Source of the DNA: Candidatus Woesearchaeota archaeon
Lineage (GTDB): Archaea > Nanobdellota > Nanobdellia > Woesearchaeales > JAHWIC01
Length of the DNA stretch: 64,000 nucleotides
Direction: 5' to 3'
Assembly: GCA_019322485.1 (NCBI GenBank)
Contig: JAHWIK010000032.1
Span: 1 to 64,000, forward strand
In this document: piece by piece, positions 1-7,829 of the stretch
Layout of the letters: the number at the start of each line of letters is the position of its first letter
How positions within the stretch are numbered: position 1 is the first letter of the stretch
Position numbers and translations under genes: made by a program
Notes under the pieces: model-generated
Seen by the model: the letters and a program-made list of their open reading frames with translations, nothing else
Database searches by the model: none
Told to the model about the DNA's origin: nothing

Positions 1-443
1 AAGTTACTCCGGGGATAACAGAGTTGTCGCGCCTAAGAGTTCATATCGACGGCGCGGCTTGCTTCATCGATGTCGGCTCTTCCTATCCTGGTCGTGCAGA
101 AGCGACCAAGGGTGGGGGTGTTCACCCATTAAAAGGGATCGTGAGCTGGGTTCAGAACGCTGTGAGGCAGTTTGTTTGATATCTACTGGAGATGTTGATG
201 TCTGAAGGGAAGGACCCTTTAGTACGAGAGGAACGAGGGTTCGGCGCCTCTGGTCTACCGGTTATCCGAAAGGGTAAGCTGGGCAGCTACGCGCCAAGGG
301 ATAAGAGCTGAAAGCATCTAAGCTCGAAACCCGCCTTGAAAATAGACATCATAGGATACGAGTAAAATACTCGTTTAATGGAACTGATGTGTAAGTACGA
401 AGCTTCGGCGACGTATTCAGCATGCAGTCCCCAACAGTCCATT
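1..443 (+). rRNA. 23S ribosomal RNA, 3' part
   Basis: The window opens inside domain V of 23S rRNA, at the peptidyl-transferase region. Universal landmarks are visible: ccggggataacag near 9-21, agagttcatatcgacgg at 36-52, gagctgggttcagaac near 143-158, and the sarcin-ricin loop agtacgagaggaac at 221-234. The rest is domain VI. The 5' part lies outside the window. The 3' end is an estimate (somewhere around 430-460), because I place it only by where conserved sequence stops. No 5S gene follows; the next gene is kae1. Confidence 0.95.
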
Positions 444-458
444 TACCAACTATGCATG

Positions 459-483
459 GTTTTTCATTTTATTCTTTGTTTTT
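459..483 (+). terminator. T-rich tract after 23S rRNA
   Basis: Several runs of T (tttttcatttt, tctttgttttt) follow the end of the rRNA. Archaeal RNA polymerase can terminate on such tracts without a hairpin, so this is a plausible rRNA terminator. No experimental support is available from the sequence. Confidence 0.4.
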
Positions 484-551
484 AATCAATGATAAACATG
501 AGCTAGATAGAGGAATAGATTTTTATAAGAAGAAAGTTTATCGATACTAAA

Positions 552-1529
552 ATGATATGCCTTGGTATTGAATCAACAGCCCACACATTTGGTGTTGGAA
601 TTGTTGATGATAAAGGGAAGATATTAGCTGATACCAGAAATAGCTATACGACTGAAAAGGGTGGAATCCATCCTTCTTTGGCTAGAGAGCACCATGAACA
701 GGTTGCTGATGAAGTAATCTATGAAGCTCTTAATGAGGCTAATCTCGAGCTAAAGGATATTGATTTGATTAGTTTTTCACAAGGTCCTGGTTTGCCCCCA
801 TGCTTAGTTGTTGGTATGGAAAAAGCAAAAGAACTTGCTAAAAAGACTAGAAAACATCTTGTTGGTGTTAATCACTGCATTGCACATCTTGAGATTGGAA
901 ATTTATTGACTAAATCAAAGGACCCTGTACTGCTTTATGTAAGCGGTGCTAATACACAGGTTATTGCGTATGAGGGGGGGAAGTATAGGATATTTGGAGA
1001 GACTCTTGATAAAGGGGTTGGCAATTTTCTTGATGCTTTTGCAAGGCATATAGGATTAGGATTTCCAGGTGGTCCAAAGATCTACGAGCTTGCTCTCAAA
1101 GGGAAGAATTATGTTGAATTACCTTATGTTGTAAAAGGAATGGATATTTCTGTAAGTGGAATTCTTACAAATACAAAACAAAAGTATGACTCTAAAAAGT
1201 ATAAGCTGGAGGATTTGACTTATTCTATCCAGGAAACTGTTTTTGCAATGCTGGTTGAGGTTGCTGAAAGAGCAATGGCACACTGCGAGAAAACAGAGCT
1301 TTTGCTTGGCGGTGGTGTTGCATGCAACAAAAGACTACAGGAGATGTGTGCTAAGATGTGCAAAGATAGAGGTGCTAAACTGTTTGTTCCTGAGAATCGC
1401 GTTCTTACAGATAATGCCATAATGATTGCTTGGCAGGGAATTCTCGAGCAGAAAAAGCGCGAGTCCCTGGATAAAATCGATATTCTGCCTAATTGGCGCA
1501 CTGATGATGTTAAGGTTGATTGGCGTTAA
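552..1529 (+). CDS. kae1: Kae1, tRNA N6-threonylcarbamoyltransferase
   Basis: Catalytic subunit of the KEOPS complex, which transfers the threonylcarbamoyl group to A37 of ANN-decoding tRNAs (t6A). The ASKHA-fold start GIESTAHTFGVGIVD is intact; the metal ligands are His108 and His112 in the motif NHCIAH and an Asp near 287 in LTDNAIMIAW; GGGVACNKRL forms the nucleotide-binding loop. At 325 residues it has the normal length of archaeal stand-alone Kae1; the Bud32 kinase fusion seen in some archaea is absent, and no bud32, pcc1 or cgi121 lies nearby. A TATA-like ttttataag lies about 30 nt upstream, so the message probably has a short or no leader. The gene that makes the threonylcarbamoyl-adenylate donor may be the YrdC-domain gene at 36762. 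Family assignment is firm. Confidence 0.96.
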   Translation: MICLGIESTAHTFGVGIVDDKGKILADTRNSYTTEKGGIHPSLAREHHEQVADEVIYEALNEANLELKDIDLISFSQGPGLPPCLVVGMEKAKELAKKTRKHLVGVNHCIAHLEIGNLLTKSKDPVLLYVSGANTQVIAYEGGKYRIFGETLDKGVGNFLDAFARHIGLGFPGGPKIYELALKGKNYVELPYVVKGMDISVSGILTNTKQKYDSKKYKLEDLTYSIQETVFAMLVEVAERAMAHCEKTELLLGGGVACNKRLQEMCAKMCKDRGAKLFVPENRVLTDNAIMIAWQGILEQKKRESLDKIDILPNWRTDDVKVDWR

Positions 1530-1559
1530 AATCAACTTAAAGAACATTATGTGAAAAAT

Positions 1560-1679
1560 AAATCTGATTTTTGCTCTCCTCCATTCTTTAAAGCAAAAAT
1601 CATCTAATTCTGGTTCTTTAAGAAACAGAATAAGACGAAAATTCCTTTAATGCTTGAGAAAAAGGGAATTTTCAGATTT
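1560..1679 (+). repeat. Three-hairpin repeat element, copy 1
   Basis: A 120-bp element with AAATCTGA at its left end and the inverted TCAGATTT at its right end. It contains three stem-loops: hairpin A tgatttttgct/agcaaaaatca (1565-1575 with 1592-1602), a middle hairpin attctg...cagaat, and hairpin B gaaaattcc/gggaattttc towards the right end. It starts about 30 bp after the kae1 stop. Related copies lie at 31493, 35276, 39122 (inverted) and 49708 (inverted, with a gene inside). The stem sequences of A and B are conserved between copies while loops and the middle hairpin vary. Confidence 0.8.
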
Positions 1680-1758
1680 AATTTTTGTTCTATTGATAAA
1701 GGTCATAATCACAACATATTTATATCAGTAATTTGAAAATAACCTAAGAGGTGATATC

Positions 1759-1845
1759 ATGCCATGCGGATGTTGTGGGCCTAAAAAGAAAAAAGCTAAG
1801 AAAAAGGCTACTAAGAAAAAATCAGGCAAGAAAAAGAAGAGATAA
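1759..1845 (+). CDS. 28-residue Lys-rich CGCC protein
   Basis: Short ORF encoding a peptide that begins MPCGCCGPKKKK and continues almost entirely with Lys, Ala, Thr, Gly and Arg. Support for translation: a strong ribosome binding site gaggtgat at 1748-1755 with four bases before the ATG, and a TATA-like atatttatatc about 40 nt further upstream. The Cys cluster could bind a metal and the basic tail nucleic acid, but that is inference; I do not recognise a family. It is convergent with the zinc-ribbon gene at 1862-2023, with 16 bp between the two stops. Confidence 0.6.
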   Translation: MPCGCCGPKKKKAKKKATKKKSGKKKKR

Positions 1846-1861
1846 TTCTTTATTTTTTTCT

Positions 1862-2023
1862 TTATTTCTGTTTATGAGCTTCTTCAAATCTCTTTTCTTT
1901 CTTTGGTGTAAACTCTGCAAATACTGCTCCGCAATCCTGGCAGATTAACTCATCTTTTTCTTTATCGTATATGACATTTGTACTACCGCATTCCTGGCAT
2001 TCTTTTTTTAGTTCTTCTTTCAT
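1862..2023 (-). CDS. TFIIB-type zinc-ribbon protein, 53 residues
   Basis: Small gene read on the minus strand. The product has the pattern C9-x2-C12GSTNVIYD...L-I-C28-x2-C31GAVF, which is the zinc ribbon of archaeal TFB/eukaryotic TFIIB, followed by a charged tail (TPKKEKRFEEAHKQK). The cyclin-like core domains and B-finger of a true TFB are absent, so it is a free zinc ribbon rather than an initiation factor. Its ATG overlaps the TGA of lonB by the sequence ATGA (2020-2023), which indicates translational coupling and a shared transcript. A role in transcription or in recognising Lon substrates is speculative. Confidence 0.85.
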   Translation of the reverse strand: MKEELKKECQECGSTNVIYDKEKDELICQDCGAVFAEFTPKKEKRFEEAHKQK

Positions 2024-3897
2024 TTTCCACCATTAATTTTTATGATTTTGTTTAATATGCTTTCCTTGCCTTTCCAGACCAGGGCTTCCTTAAGAACAGC
2101 AGAGATTGTCTCTACTGGGGTTATCCTTATTTTCTTAAGTCTTGATGAGTCTATGATTATATCCTGCAGGTTAGCCTTTGGAACTATAACATTCTTTATT
2201 CCAGCGTCAATTGCTGCTTCAACCTTTGATGAAACACCGCCAACTGGCAAGACTTCTCCTCTGACTGATAATGACCCTGTCATTGCAAAGTCCTGCCTGA
2301 CAGGTACATGCTCCAAAGCTGAAATTATTGATGTTGCCACTGCTATTGAAGCTGAGTCGCCCTCTACACCCTCATAAGTCTGCAGGAACTGAACATACAG
2401 GTCATATGTTTCTTTTATGTCTTCACCAAAGTATTTCTTTATTATCGCAGAAACATTTTTTATAGCCTCTTTTGCTATGTCTCCAAGCTTGCCTGTTGCA
2501 ATTATCTCTTTTTCCTTTCCGCCAGGTGTAACTTGTGATTCTATAGGAAGGATTATGCCTGAATAAGCATCTCCACCACCAATAACAGCCAAGCCATTAA
2601 CTCTGCCTATTATGCTTCCCTCAGTGATTATTACTTCATATTCCTTTTTCCTTTCAATATATTTATCTGCTATCTGCTGCTCCAGGGTCCTAGATATTTT
2701 TTTGGCTTCAATTATGTGCTTTGTTTCAACAAATTTTGCATTCTGTTTTTTTGCAATATCTCCTGCAGCCCTTATCAAGCCGCCAAGCTCCCTTAATCTT
2801 AAGGTCAGGTGCCCCTTTCGGTTTGCCCTTCTTCTTGCTTCCTCAATTATCTTTCCAACAGCTTCTGTGTTAAAGTGAGGTATTTTCCCATCTTTTACAA
2901 CTTCCTGTGCAATAAATATAGCTATTTTGTCCCGGTTTTCTTCTGTATCTTTTATGGTTTCATCCATATAAACTTCATAACCATAACCTCTGATTCTTGA
3001 CCTTAAAGCAGGATGCATTTTCTTTACTGTTTCCATGTTTCCAGCTGCAACTAAGACAAAATCGCATGGAACTGGTTCTGTTCTGACCATTGCTCCTGCT
3101 GAACGCTCAGACTGGCCTGTTATTGAGAATTTCTTTTCCTGCAGAGATGATAATAGTTCTTGCTGTGTTGCTGGATGCAAAGTCGCAATCTCATCTACAA
3201 AAAGCACCCCTTTGTTTGCCTTATGAATCATACCTGCAACTACCCTCTCATGAGCAGGTGTTCCCAAGCCGCCAGACTGGAATGGGTCATGGAGTACGTC
3301 TCCAAGTAATGCTCCTGCGTGTGCGCCTGTTGCGTCAAAGAATGGCGCATGTTTCTTTCTGAAGTTGTCAACAATCAACCTAGGTATAAGTGTTTTAGAT
3401 CCTGTAATCCCTCGTTTCCCCATATTCAGAAAAATGACAAAAGCTCCAAGGAATATCATACCTCCAAGAAAGAATGCTGTGAACATCAGATCTGATTTAT
3501 AGTAGCTCCTGACCCACCATGGAGCTATCATTGCTAAAATAGCTAAGATAAACATTATCACATTTTGATTCTTGAACAGGGTCATGCCCTCGAGCTTTGC
3601 ACGCTTGATTAGTTCACGGCCTTTGCCTGCCTTGAGTGTCCTTATCAAGGGGGCGTTCTCATCATTAGGATTAGGAAAAGAAATAGTATCCATAAGGTTC
3701 TCTTTTGGCAGCAACTCTGCCAGACCCATACCAAGCATAGACTTGCCTGTTCCTGGCTCACCTATTAAAAGAACGTGTCTTCTTTGAGCTGCTGCTTTTT
3801 TCATTACCTCAACTGCAGCGTCCTGGCCAATAACCTGGTCTATTATATTCTTATTTACCTTTATGTCTGCTGTTGTCTTATACTTCAGTTTTGGCAT
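2020..3897 (-). CDS. lonB: LonB, membrane-anchored ATP-dependent protease
   Basis: Archaeal LonB degrades misfolded and regulatory proteins at the inner face of the membrane. Walker A is GEPGTGKS at residues 46-53 and Walker B VLFVDEIATL near 240. Between them two hydrophobic helices (about 108-130 and 137-160) form the membrane anchor typical of LonB and absent from bacterial LonA. The C-terminal protease domain has the Ser-Lys dyad: Ser515 in EGDSASI and Lys558 in GGVSSK. Length (625) is normal for the family. The gene is divergent from the OB-fold gene at 4038 and is followed, with a 4-bp overlap, by a zinc-ribbon gene. A ttttaaat-like box in the 3900-3935 region could be its promoter. Confidence 0.97.
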   Translation of the reverse strand: MPKLKYKTTADIKVNKNIIDQVIGQDAAVEVMKKAAAQRRHVLLIGEPGTGKSMLGMGLAELLPKENLMDTISFPNPNDENAPLIRTLKAGKGRELIKRAKLEGMTLFKNQNVIMFILAILAMIAPWWVRSYYKSDLMFTAFFLGGMIFLGAFVIFLNMGKRGITGSKTLIPRLIVDNFRKKHAPFFDATGAHAGALLGDVLHDPFQSGGLGTPAHERVVAGMIHKANKGVLFVDEIATLHPATQQELLSSLQEKKFSITGQSERSAGAMVRTEPVPCDFVLVAAGNMETVKKMHPALRSRIRGYGYEVYMDETIKDTEENRDKIAIFIAQEVVKDGKIPHFNTEAVGKIIEEARRRANRKGHLTLRLRELGGLIRAAGDIAKKQNAKFVETKHIIEAKKISRTLEQQIADKYIERKKEYEVIITEGSIIGRVNGLAVIGGGDAYSGIILPIESQVTPGGKEKEIIATGKLGDIAKEAIKNVSAIIKKYFGEDIKETYDLYVQFLQTYEGVEGDSASIAVATSIISALEHVPVRQDFAMTGSLSVRGEVLPVGGVSSKVEAAIDAGIKNVIVPKANLQDIIIDSSRLKKIRITPVETISAVLKEALVWKGKESILNKIIKINGGK

Positions 3898-4037
3898 GTC
3901 CTCTAAAAATTATGTGGTATTTAAAAAGGTTAGTATTAATTGGGGAATTGTGAATCTTAGTGTCGTGTTAGCCACTACAACTCAGGTTTATATCCCTAAT
4001 TCTGCATATATTATCATAGATAAAAAGGGGTTCCATT

Positions 4038-4385
4038 ATGAAGGAGAAATCATTGCTTAAGGTCGCTCTGGTATGTTCTCTCGTAGGTGTTACGGTATTG
4101 TTCTTTATTTCTGAATTTATTGAGGTTGAGGAAAGAGACATAGATGAAATAACAATTGATGATTTGGATAAGAACGTCAAGATAATCGGGACTGTAAGCA
4201 AGGTTGTTGATACTGATAAGGTGGTTATAATGGATATTACCCAGCCCCAGAAACTGAAGGTCATGCTATTCAAAGACGAAGAAATCAACCTGAAGAAAGG
4301 GAATTATATTGAGGTCCTGGGCAAGGTCCAGGAGTATGAAGGGGAGCTGGAGATTATTGGCGACAGGATAAGGCTGATTAATTGA
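4038..4385 (+). CDS. Membrane-anchored OB-fold protein
   Basis: 115 residues: a basic start and one N-terminal membrane helix (about residues 7-25, LLKVALVCSLVGVTVLFFIS), an acidic linker (EVEERDIDEITIDDLDKN), then a beta-rich domain with the pattern VKIIGTVSKVV...VVIMDITQPQKLKVMLF...GNYIEVLGKVQEYEGELEI, characteristic of tRNA_anti-like OB folds. Such small anchored OB proteins are known in archaea but without a defined role; nucleic-acid binding cannot be assumed. A TATA-like tttatatcc lies about 45 nt upstream. It is divergent from lonB. Confidence 0.75.
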   Translation: MKEKSLLKVALVCSLVGVTVLFFISEFIEVEERDIDEITIDDLDKNVKIIGTVSKVVDTDKVVIMDITQPQKLKVMLFKDEEINLKKGNYIEVLGKVQEYEGELEIIGDRIRLIN

Positions 4386-4390
4386 TTAAA

Positions 4391-4519
4391 ATGTTCATGC
4401 AGATATTAATTGCTATTCTCCTGGGTGTTTTCGCAGGGATTGTTACGGGCATGTGCGTGGTTGGTTCCTCGTTTCAAGCCAAGATTTGCCCCACTGCAAT
4501 ACAAATGCAGTACAAATAG
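4391..4519 (+). pseudogene. Decayed 5' end of a DUF112/TctA-like permease
   Basis: A 42-codon ORF immediately after the OB-fold gene. Its first 20 residues (MFMQILIAILLGVFAGIVTG) match the start of the intact permease at 6068 (MFLSTIIAIFCGIAAGCVTG) at about 11 of 20 positions, including the glycine pattern. After this point similarity ends and the ORF closes after about 22 unrelated residues. It may be a remnant of a second copy; a 3' remnant of the same family lies at 7785. Alternatively it is a real one-helix membrane peptide. I favour the remnant. Confidence 0.5.
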
Positions 4520-4670
4520 TCTTAGGGGATAACTAAGATTATTGATAAGCCGTAACACAGGCCGATGACTTAGTGACTACATTAAATAGGCAGCTGTTTT
4601 CTTGAATATTGATTGTGTGAGCATTAATTTTAAATATGATGATTTATGAAGTATGAGAAAAGGGAGATTA

Positions 4671-5942
4671 ATGAAAATTCTATTTGTCAATGCAACGCGT
4701 AAGAAGCATATGTTTGCATTAGCTCCACCTTTAGCGCTAGCCACACTGGCTGCACATACTCCTCAAAATCATACTATTGAGATAGTTGACGAGAATGTTT
4801 CCTCTTTGAAATTCAAAGATTATGATTTAGTTGCGATATCTTGCACAACAGATGGGGTAGTAAGAGGGTATGAGATAGCAAAAGAGTACAGAGAAAAAGG
4901 AGCTAAAGTGGTAATGGGAGGGGTCCATGTATCCATGTTACCAAACGAAGCAATAAATTATTGTGATAGTGTAGTTATAGGGGAAGCAGAAAGTGTTTGG
5001 AAGATAGTTTTAAATGATTTTGAAAATAAATCATTAAAGAAATTCTACTATGGAGAAAGGCTACCAATGGTTAATCTACCAATACCTAGAAGAGATTTAT
5101 TCAAAAAGAGGTATGTTATGCAAAATATTGAAACAGCAAGAGGGTGTCCATTCCGATGTGAGTTTTGTTCTGTTTCAGCTTTCAGTGGAGAAACATACAG
5201 GCAAAGACCTATTAAAGAGGTGATTGACGAAATAGAGACTATAAAAAGCAAACATCTTCTCTTTGTTGATGACAATATACTTGGGGTAGGTAAATGCAAT
5301 GAGGAAAGGGCAATAAAGTTATTCAATGAACTTAAACCTTTAAATAAGAAGTCAATTGCGCAAGCATCAATTAATATAGCAGATAATAATAAAGTTCTAA
5401 AAGCATTTTCTGATGGAGGTATGAAGGGGCTATTTATAGGGATAGAATCTTTAGATAAAAAAAATCTAGAACAGATGAGCAAAGGAATAAACCTCGGTAG
5501 AATTGAGGATTATAAGAGAATAATAAGAAAGATACATGATCATGGAATGCTTGTCTTGGGTTCATTTATTTTTGGCAATGATTATGATACAAAAAAAACT
5601 TTTAATGATACAATAGAATTTATTAATGCTGCTGATTTGGATGCACATTTATTTCATTTTTTGCTACCGCTGCCAGGCACGAGACTTTATGATAGGTTGT
5701 TCAAAGAAAACAGAATATTGTATTCTAATTACCCGGATGATTGGAAAAAATATAGAGAGGTTGTTTTCAAGCCTAAAAATATGACTTCTGAGGAATTAGA
5801 ACTAAATGCATATGATGCTCTAAAGCAAACATCATCTCTTGGATTCTCATTTAATAAGTTCCTTAAATCAATGTCGATAACAAAATCATTGAGTGTTGCA
5901 CTTGGATTGTTTATTTATAATTGCATAAAGAGTAATTGGTAA
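4671..5942 (+). CDS. B12-binding radical SAM protein
   Basis: N-terminal cobalamin-binding-like Rossmann domain (MKILFVNATR..., with GGVHVSMLPNEA near residue 85) followed by a radical SAM domain whose cluster motif is C-P-F-R-C-E-F-C near residue 160. The remainder (GIESLDKKNLEQM, PLPGTRLYDRL) matches the arrangement of B12-dependent radical SAM enzymes with a DUF4070-like tail, a group including methyltransferases and lipid- or hopanoid-modifying enzymes. Substrate unknown. The ATG at 4671 is preferred over one at 4653 because agggaga lies just upstream and the domain starts there. Codon use is markedly richer in A/T (many aga, ata, aaa) than in neighbours, suggesting recent acquisition. 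It sits between two permease-related segments. Confidence 0.85.
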   Translation: MKILFVNATRKKHMFALAPPLALATLAAHTPQNHTIEIVDENVSSLKFKDYDLVAISCTTDGVVRGYEIAKEYREKGAKVVMGGVHVSMLPNEAINYCDSVVIGEAESVWKIVLNDFENKSLKKFYYGERLPMVNLPIPRRDLFKKRYVMQNIETARGCPFRCEFCSVSAFSGETYRQRPIKEVIDEIETIKSKHLLFVDDNILGVGKCNEERAIKLFNELKPLNKKSIAQASINIADNNKVLKAFSDGGMKGLFIGIESLDKKNLEQMSKGINLGRIEDYKRIIRKIHDHGMLVLGSFIFGNDYDTKKTFNDTIEFINAADLDAHLFHFLLPLPGTRLYDRLFKENRILYSNYPDDWKKYREVVFKPKNMTSEELELNAYDALKQTSSLGFSFNKFLKSMSITKSLSVALGLFIYNCIKSNW

Positions 5943-5973
5943 AGAACTGAAAAATACTTCGAGATTAAAGTAA

Positions 5974-5998
5974 AAATAAACAAACGGTTTGTTTATTT
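5974..5998. terminator. 25-bp near-perfect palindrome
   Basis: aaataaacaaac and gtttgtttattt, perfect 12-bp arms around a single G, 32 bp after the radical SAM stop. It may act as a terminator or as a binding site for a dimeric regulator of the gene at 6068; a one-base loop cannot fold perfectly as RNA, which slightly favours a DNA-level role. Confidence 0.5.
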
Positions 5999-6067
5999 AG
6001 CTGATTCTAATTGAATAACATCCAATAACCATTAAATCTAACAATAAGGGCTATAGGAGGTGAAAAA

Positions 6068-7279
6068 ATGTTTTTGTCGACGATAATTGCCATATTTTGC
6101 GGTATAGCCGCCGGGTGCGTCACAGGCTTAATCCCTGGCATCCACATCAATCTTGTTTCTATTCTGCTTGTTGGTTTGTCTGGCTGGTTTCTTGGGTTTA
6201 CACAGCCAATTGTTCTTGGTGTTTTTATTATTGCGATGGCTGTCACACATACATTCCTTGACGCAATTCCCTCTATATTCTTAGGTGCGCCTGATGCTGA
6301 TATGGTCATGGGTGTTTTGCCGGGGCACAGGCTGCTGCTGGAGGGGAAAGGTTATGAGGCTGTTAAATTGACTACAATAGGCTCTTTGATGTGCCTGATT
6401 GTTGTTATTCTTATAATACCGATAATGGTTCCCCTTGTTCCTAAGATTTATTCATTTATCCAGCCGTATATTGGATGGATTCTGATTGGTGTTGTTGTTT
6501 TTATGCTGCTGAAGGAAAAAGGCCTTAACGGCAAGTTTTGGGGATTTTTTGTATTTCTTTTGTCAGGGGTTTTAGGGATGATTGTCTTAAACCTGCCAAA
6601 CCTCGAGCAGCCTTTGTTTCCGATGCTGTCTGGATTGTTTGGGATTAGTACACTTCTAACGTCATTATCTAATAATGCAGAAGTGCCGAAACAATATATT
6701 ACAGAATCGTTAAACGTCAGCAAGAAGAATAAGTTCAAGGCAATTGGCGCAGCTGTTTTTTCCGGGAGCCTGACTGGGATGTTTCCAGGCCTTGGCTCTG
6801 CGCAGGCAGCGATATTATCAATGCAACTAGTTGGCAACATAGGGAATCATGCCTTTCTGATTCTAGTCGGCGGGATAAATACAGTTAACTTTGTCTTTAG
6901 TCTTGTAACCCTTTATACACTTCAGAAAGCGCGTAATGGTGCAATTGTTGCTGTGCTGGAAATAATAAAGAGCATTGGTATGCAGGAGCTTGTTACTTTC
7001 TTATGCGCTGCCTTGATTACTGGGGGAATCGCTACTTTTCTTGCTTTGTTCATTACTCGAGGATTTTCAAAATTAATCTGCAAGATAAACTACAGGAAGC
7101 TGTGTATTGGGGTAATATCACTGATAAGTGTTTTGGTACTATACTTTTCAGGTCTTATCGGGGTTCTGATTCTGATTGTTTCAGCTGGCATAGGAATTGT
7201 TCCTGCTTTGATTGGTGTTAAGAGGAGCAACGCGATGGGATGCTTGCTTTTGCCGGTTATATTGTATTTTATTCTATAA
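6068..7279 (+). CDS. DUF112/TctA-like membrane permease
   Basis: 403-residue polytopic membrane protein with roughly 10-11 hydrophobic segments. The duplicated motif G-x3-G-x2-TGLIPGIHINL near the start and GSLTGMFPGLGSAQAAI near residue 235 is that of the tripartite tricarboxylate transporter TctA/DUF112 superfamily. In archaea such proteins occur without the TctB and TctC partners, and none are seen here; the substrate is unknown. A strong ribosome binding site aggaggtg lies 7 bases before the ATG. The C-terminus (NAMGCLLLPVILYFIL) is repeated as a fragment at 7785, and the N-terminus as a fragment at 4391, so this family has had extra copies in the locus. Confidence 0.85.
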   Translation: MFLSTIIAIFCGIAAGCVTGLIPGIHINLVSILLVGLSGWFLGFTQPIVLGVFIIAMAVTHTFLDAIPSIFLGAPDADMVMGVLPGHRLLLEGKGYEAVKLTTIGSLMCLIVVILIIPIMVPLVPKIYSFIQPYIGWILIGVVVFMLLKEKGLNGKFWGFFVFLLSGVLGMIVLNLPNLEQPLFPMLSGLFGISTLLTSLSNNAEVPKQYITESLNVSKKNKFKAIGAAVFSGSLTGMFPGLGSAQAAILSMQLVGNIGNHAFLILVGGINTVNFVFSLVTLYTLQKARNGAIVAVLEIIKSIGMQELVTFLCAALITGGIATFLALFITRGFSKLICKINYRKLCIGVISLISVLVLYFSGLIGVLILIVSAGIGIVPALIGVKRSNAMGCLLLPVILYFIL

Positions 7280-7283
7280 GATT

Positions 7284-7691
7284 TCAAATCAGAAATAAAA
7301 TCAAAGTAGCCTGAAATAATCCGATAAATATACCTATAATTCCCCCAAGGATTTCGATAAATCTTAATTCTCTTCTTGCGACCTTTCTGACTATTTTTTC
7401 TAATTCTGTATCGGACATTTTAGCGATTTCTTTAGCTACAGATTTTTTAAAAATTAATTGCATCTTTTTACCAACAAAAGGGATTTTCAGCATCTTCTTA
7501 AATGACTCAGGCATAACTAAATGAACATTTCCACCAATGTTCTCCCCAATGTCTTCTTTATATTTCGGGATTAATCCCTGAAAACCAAGAATCTTTTTTC
7601 TTGGCCTGAATAAAGAAAGAATAGCCAGCCAATTAGTTAAGAATCCAATTATAAATCCAGCAGTCATATTTATCAAAAATATGTTTATCAT
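7284..7691 (-). CDS. DUF445-family membrane protein, short form
   Basis: 135 residues with an N-terminal membrane helix containing GFIIGFLTNWLAI, then FRPRKKILGFQGLIPKYKEDIGENIGG, a hallmark of DUF445 (YheB/YjiN type), a short amphipathic helical part and a C-terminal membrane helix (GGIIGIFIGLFQATLILFLI). DUF445 proteins are usually longer, with an extended helical insert; here the two membrane halves are nearly adjacent. The function of the family is unknown. It is convergent with the permease at 6068 (4 bp between stops). A TATA-like box, read on the minus strand from tatataaatg near 7718-7730, lies upstream. Confidence 0.8.
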   Translation of the reverse strand: MINIFLINMTAGFIIGFLTNWLAILSLFRPRKKILGFQGLIPKYKEDIGENIGGNVHLVMPESFKKMLKIPFVGKKMQLIFKKSVAKEIAKMSDTELEKIVRKVARRELRFIEILGGIIGIFIGLFQATLILFLI

Positions 7692-7784
7692 CTATCAACT
7701 AATTAGTCCAGTGAGGTATATAAATGTTTTTCAAAATCAGCAGGCATTTATTGCATTTCCCCCGTTTCAAACCAACAACATGCA

Positions 7785-7829
7785 ATGGGTTGCTTGCTTT
7801 TGCCTGTGATACTTTATTTTATCATATAA
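7785..7829 (+). pseudogene. 3' fragment of a DUF112-like permease
   Basis: Reading from ATG at 7785 gives MGCLLLPVILYFII followed by TAA. This equals the last 14 residues of the intact permease at 6068 (MGCLLLPVILYFIL) with one change, and the DNA is about 80 percent identical. There is no upstream remainder of the gene, only about 40 bp of sequence containing gtttcaaacca, which resembles gtttcaagcca in the 5' fragment at 4391. It is best explained as the tail of a lost tandem copy. The kinase gene on the other strand ends inside it. Confidence 0.75.

Noticed and set aside
1560..1679. CRISPR repeat or array
   Set aside because: Copies are single, 4-30 kb apart, in both orientations, and have no regular spacers; no cas genes are in the window.
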